This document shows, piece after piece, positions 13,605 through 13,931 of a DNA stretch of 13,931 bases (within the stretch, counting starts at the first letter, position 1; every line of letters begins with the position of its first letter). Where the stretch lies: assembly GCA_004376205.1 (NCBI GenBank), contig SOKG01000071.1, positions 1-13,931 of the forward strand, in the 5' to 3' direction. The notes beneath the pieces were generated by a model, which made no database searches, was not told the origin of the DNA, and saw only the letters and a list, made by a program, of their open reading frames with translations. The position numbers and the translations under genes were made by a program. This DNA is from Dehalococcoidia bacterium. GTDB lineage: Bacteria > Chloroflexota > Dehalococcoidia > SZUA-161.

Positions 13605-13633
13605 ATAATAAGGCTTGTATCAGTGAGTTTCAA
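13605..13633 (-). promoter_or_regulatory. Promoter of the frameshifted gene
   Basis: Minus strand TTGAAA (13628-13633), 17-bp spacer, TATTAT (13605-13610). Start predicted near 13598, leader about 70 nt to the ATG at 13527. The preserved promoter suggests the gene is still transcribed. Confidence 0.6.
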
Positions 13634-13672
13634 TAGCACCAGGCTTTTCAATCCAATGGATGATAGGGAATG

Positions 13673-13691
13673 AACAAAACGCTATTTTGTT
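13673..13691. repeat. Perfect 7-bp inverted repeat
   Basis: AACAAAA, a 5-nt loop, TTTTGTT. It lies upstream of the leftward promoter and could be a regulator site or a weak transcription end for rightward reading. A second hairpin, GCAGTT/AACTGC, is at 13753-13773. No gene is supported in 13634-13857. Confidence 0.35.
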
Positions 13692-13857
13692 AGCTAACAC
13701 CTGGAAGCATGGCTGATCCCCTACTGTTGCCTTTCCGGCGGTTGCACTAGTTGCAGTTCACCGCTACAACTGCGGGGAAACGGTGACACAGGCTAGGTGG
13801 GAAGGCTAAAGGCAGGGCTAAAAGTTCTGTCTATTGTCCCCCCAGCTCCACCGGGTA

Positions 13858-13886
13858 TTGACAAGGGGGATAATGCATGATATTAT
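13858..13886 (+). promoter_or_regulatory. Strong sigma70 promoter pointing out of the window
   Basis: TTGACA (13858-13863), exactly 17 bp, TATTAT (13881-13886), with TG before the -10. Transcription would begin near 13893 and enter sequence to the right of the window. No start codon with a ribosome site is seen in the remaining 40 bp. Confidence 0.65.
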
Positions 13887-13931
13887 AGGTTAAAGATGTT
13901 GGATAAAAGGGAAATCTGAATAGGTAGTATT

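Noticed and set aside
1..13931. tRNA, rRNA or CRISPR array
   Set aside because: No cloverleaf with a GGTTCRA-type arm, no rRNA signature and no regularly spaced repeats were seen on either strand.

Overview
The window is bacterial DNA, about half G+C. Two kinds of region meet in it. Positions 1-6664 are one compact leftward (minus-strand) operon. Positions 6665-13931 are loosely packed accessory DNA with gene relics, small genes and a dispersed repeat. The gene content fits an anaerobic bacterium, and the style of several proteins suggests Chloroflexota, perhaps Dehalococcoidia. That placement is inference from remembered family features, not a database match.

Region 1 (6664 down to 1) is a sulfur amino acid and Fe-S supply operon. 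A near-consensus sigma70 promoter (6636-6664) drives an IscR/CymR-type Rrf2 regulator. Then follow a thi4 thiazole synthase relic with its middle deleted, a two-CBS protein, cysK, cysE, a cystathionine gamma-synthase/lyase, a threonine synthase family enzyme, a NIL-domain protein and a nifS/iscS cysteine desulfurase that runs off the left edge. Most genes overlap or are spaced by 0-42 bp. CysE and CysK make cysteine from serine. The transsulfuration enzyme links cysteine to homocysteine or methionine. NifS draws sulfur from cysteine. An Fe-S-sensing Rrf2 protein is well placed to control this.

Region 2 (6665-7807) holds a decayed 3' end of dnaN (beta clamp) on the minus strand. It abuts an unrelated plus-strand reading frame of unknown function.

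Region 3 (7808-9120) holds a leftward iron-sulfur protein of about 40 kDa, with a winged-helix-like front, a cysteine-rich middle and a C-terminal ferredoxin domain. It is preceded by the last 60 or so codons of a TetR-type regulator whose front is missing. A repeat stands where the front should be.

Region 4 (9120-13931) contains three leftward units separated by copies of a noncoding repeat with a left part (L) and a right part (R): a YbjQ-like membrane protein, a DUF362 protein and a frameshifted cysteine-containing protein. Between L and R of the second copy sits a 53-residue two-helix membrane protein that appears to be expressed from a leaderless promoter. The tail of a tyrosine recombinase lies beside the first copy. 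Read on the minus strand, the L part contains a sigma70 promoter overlapping an operator-like inverted repeat. The repeats could therefore be mobile promoters or cassette boundaries. The last 300 bp have no gene but carry two strong promoters.
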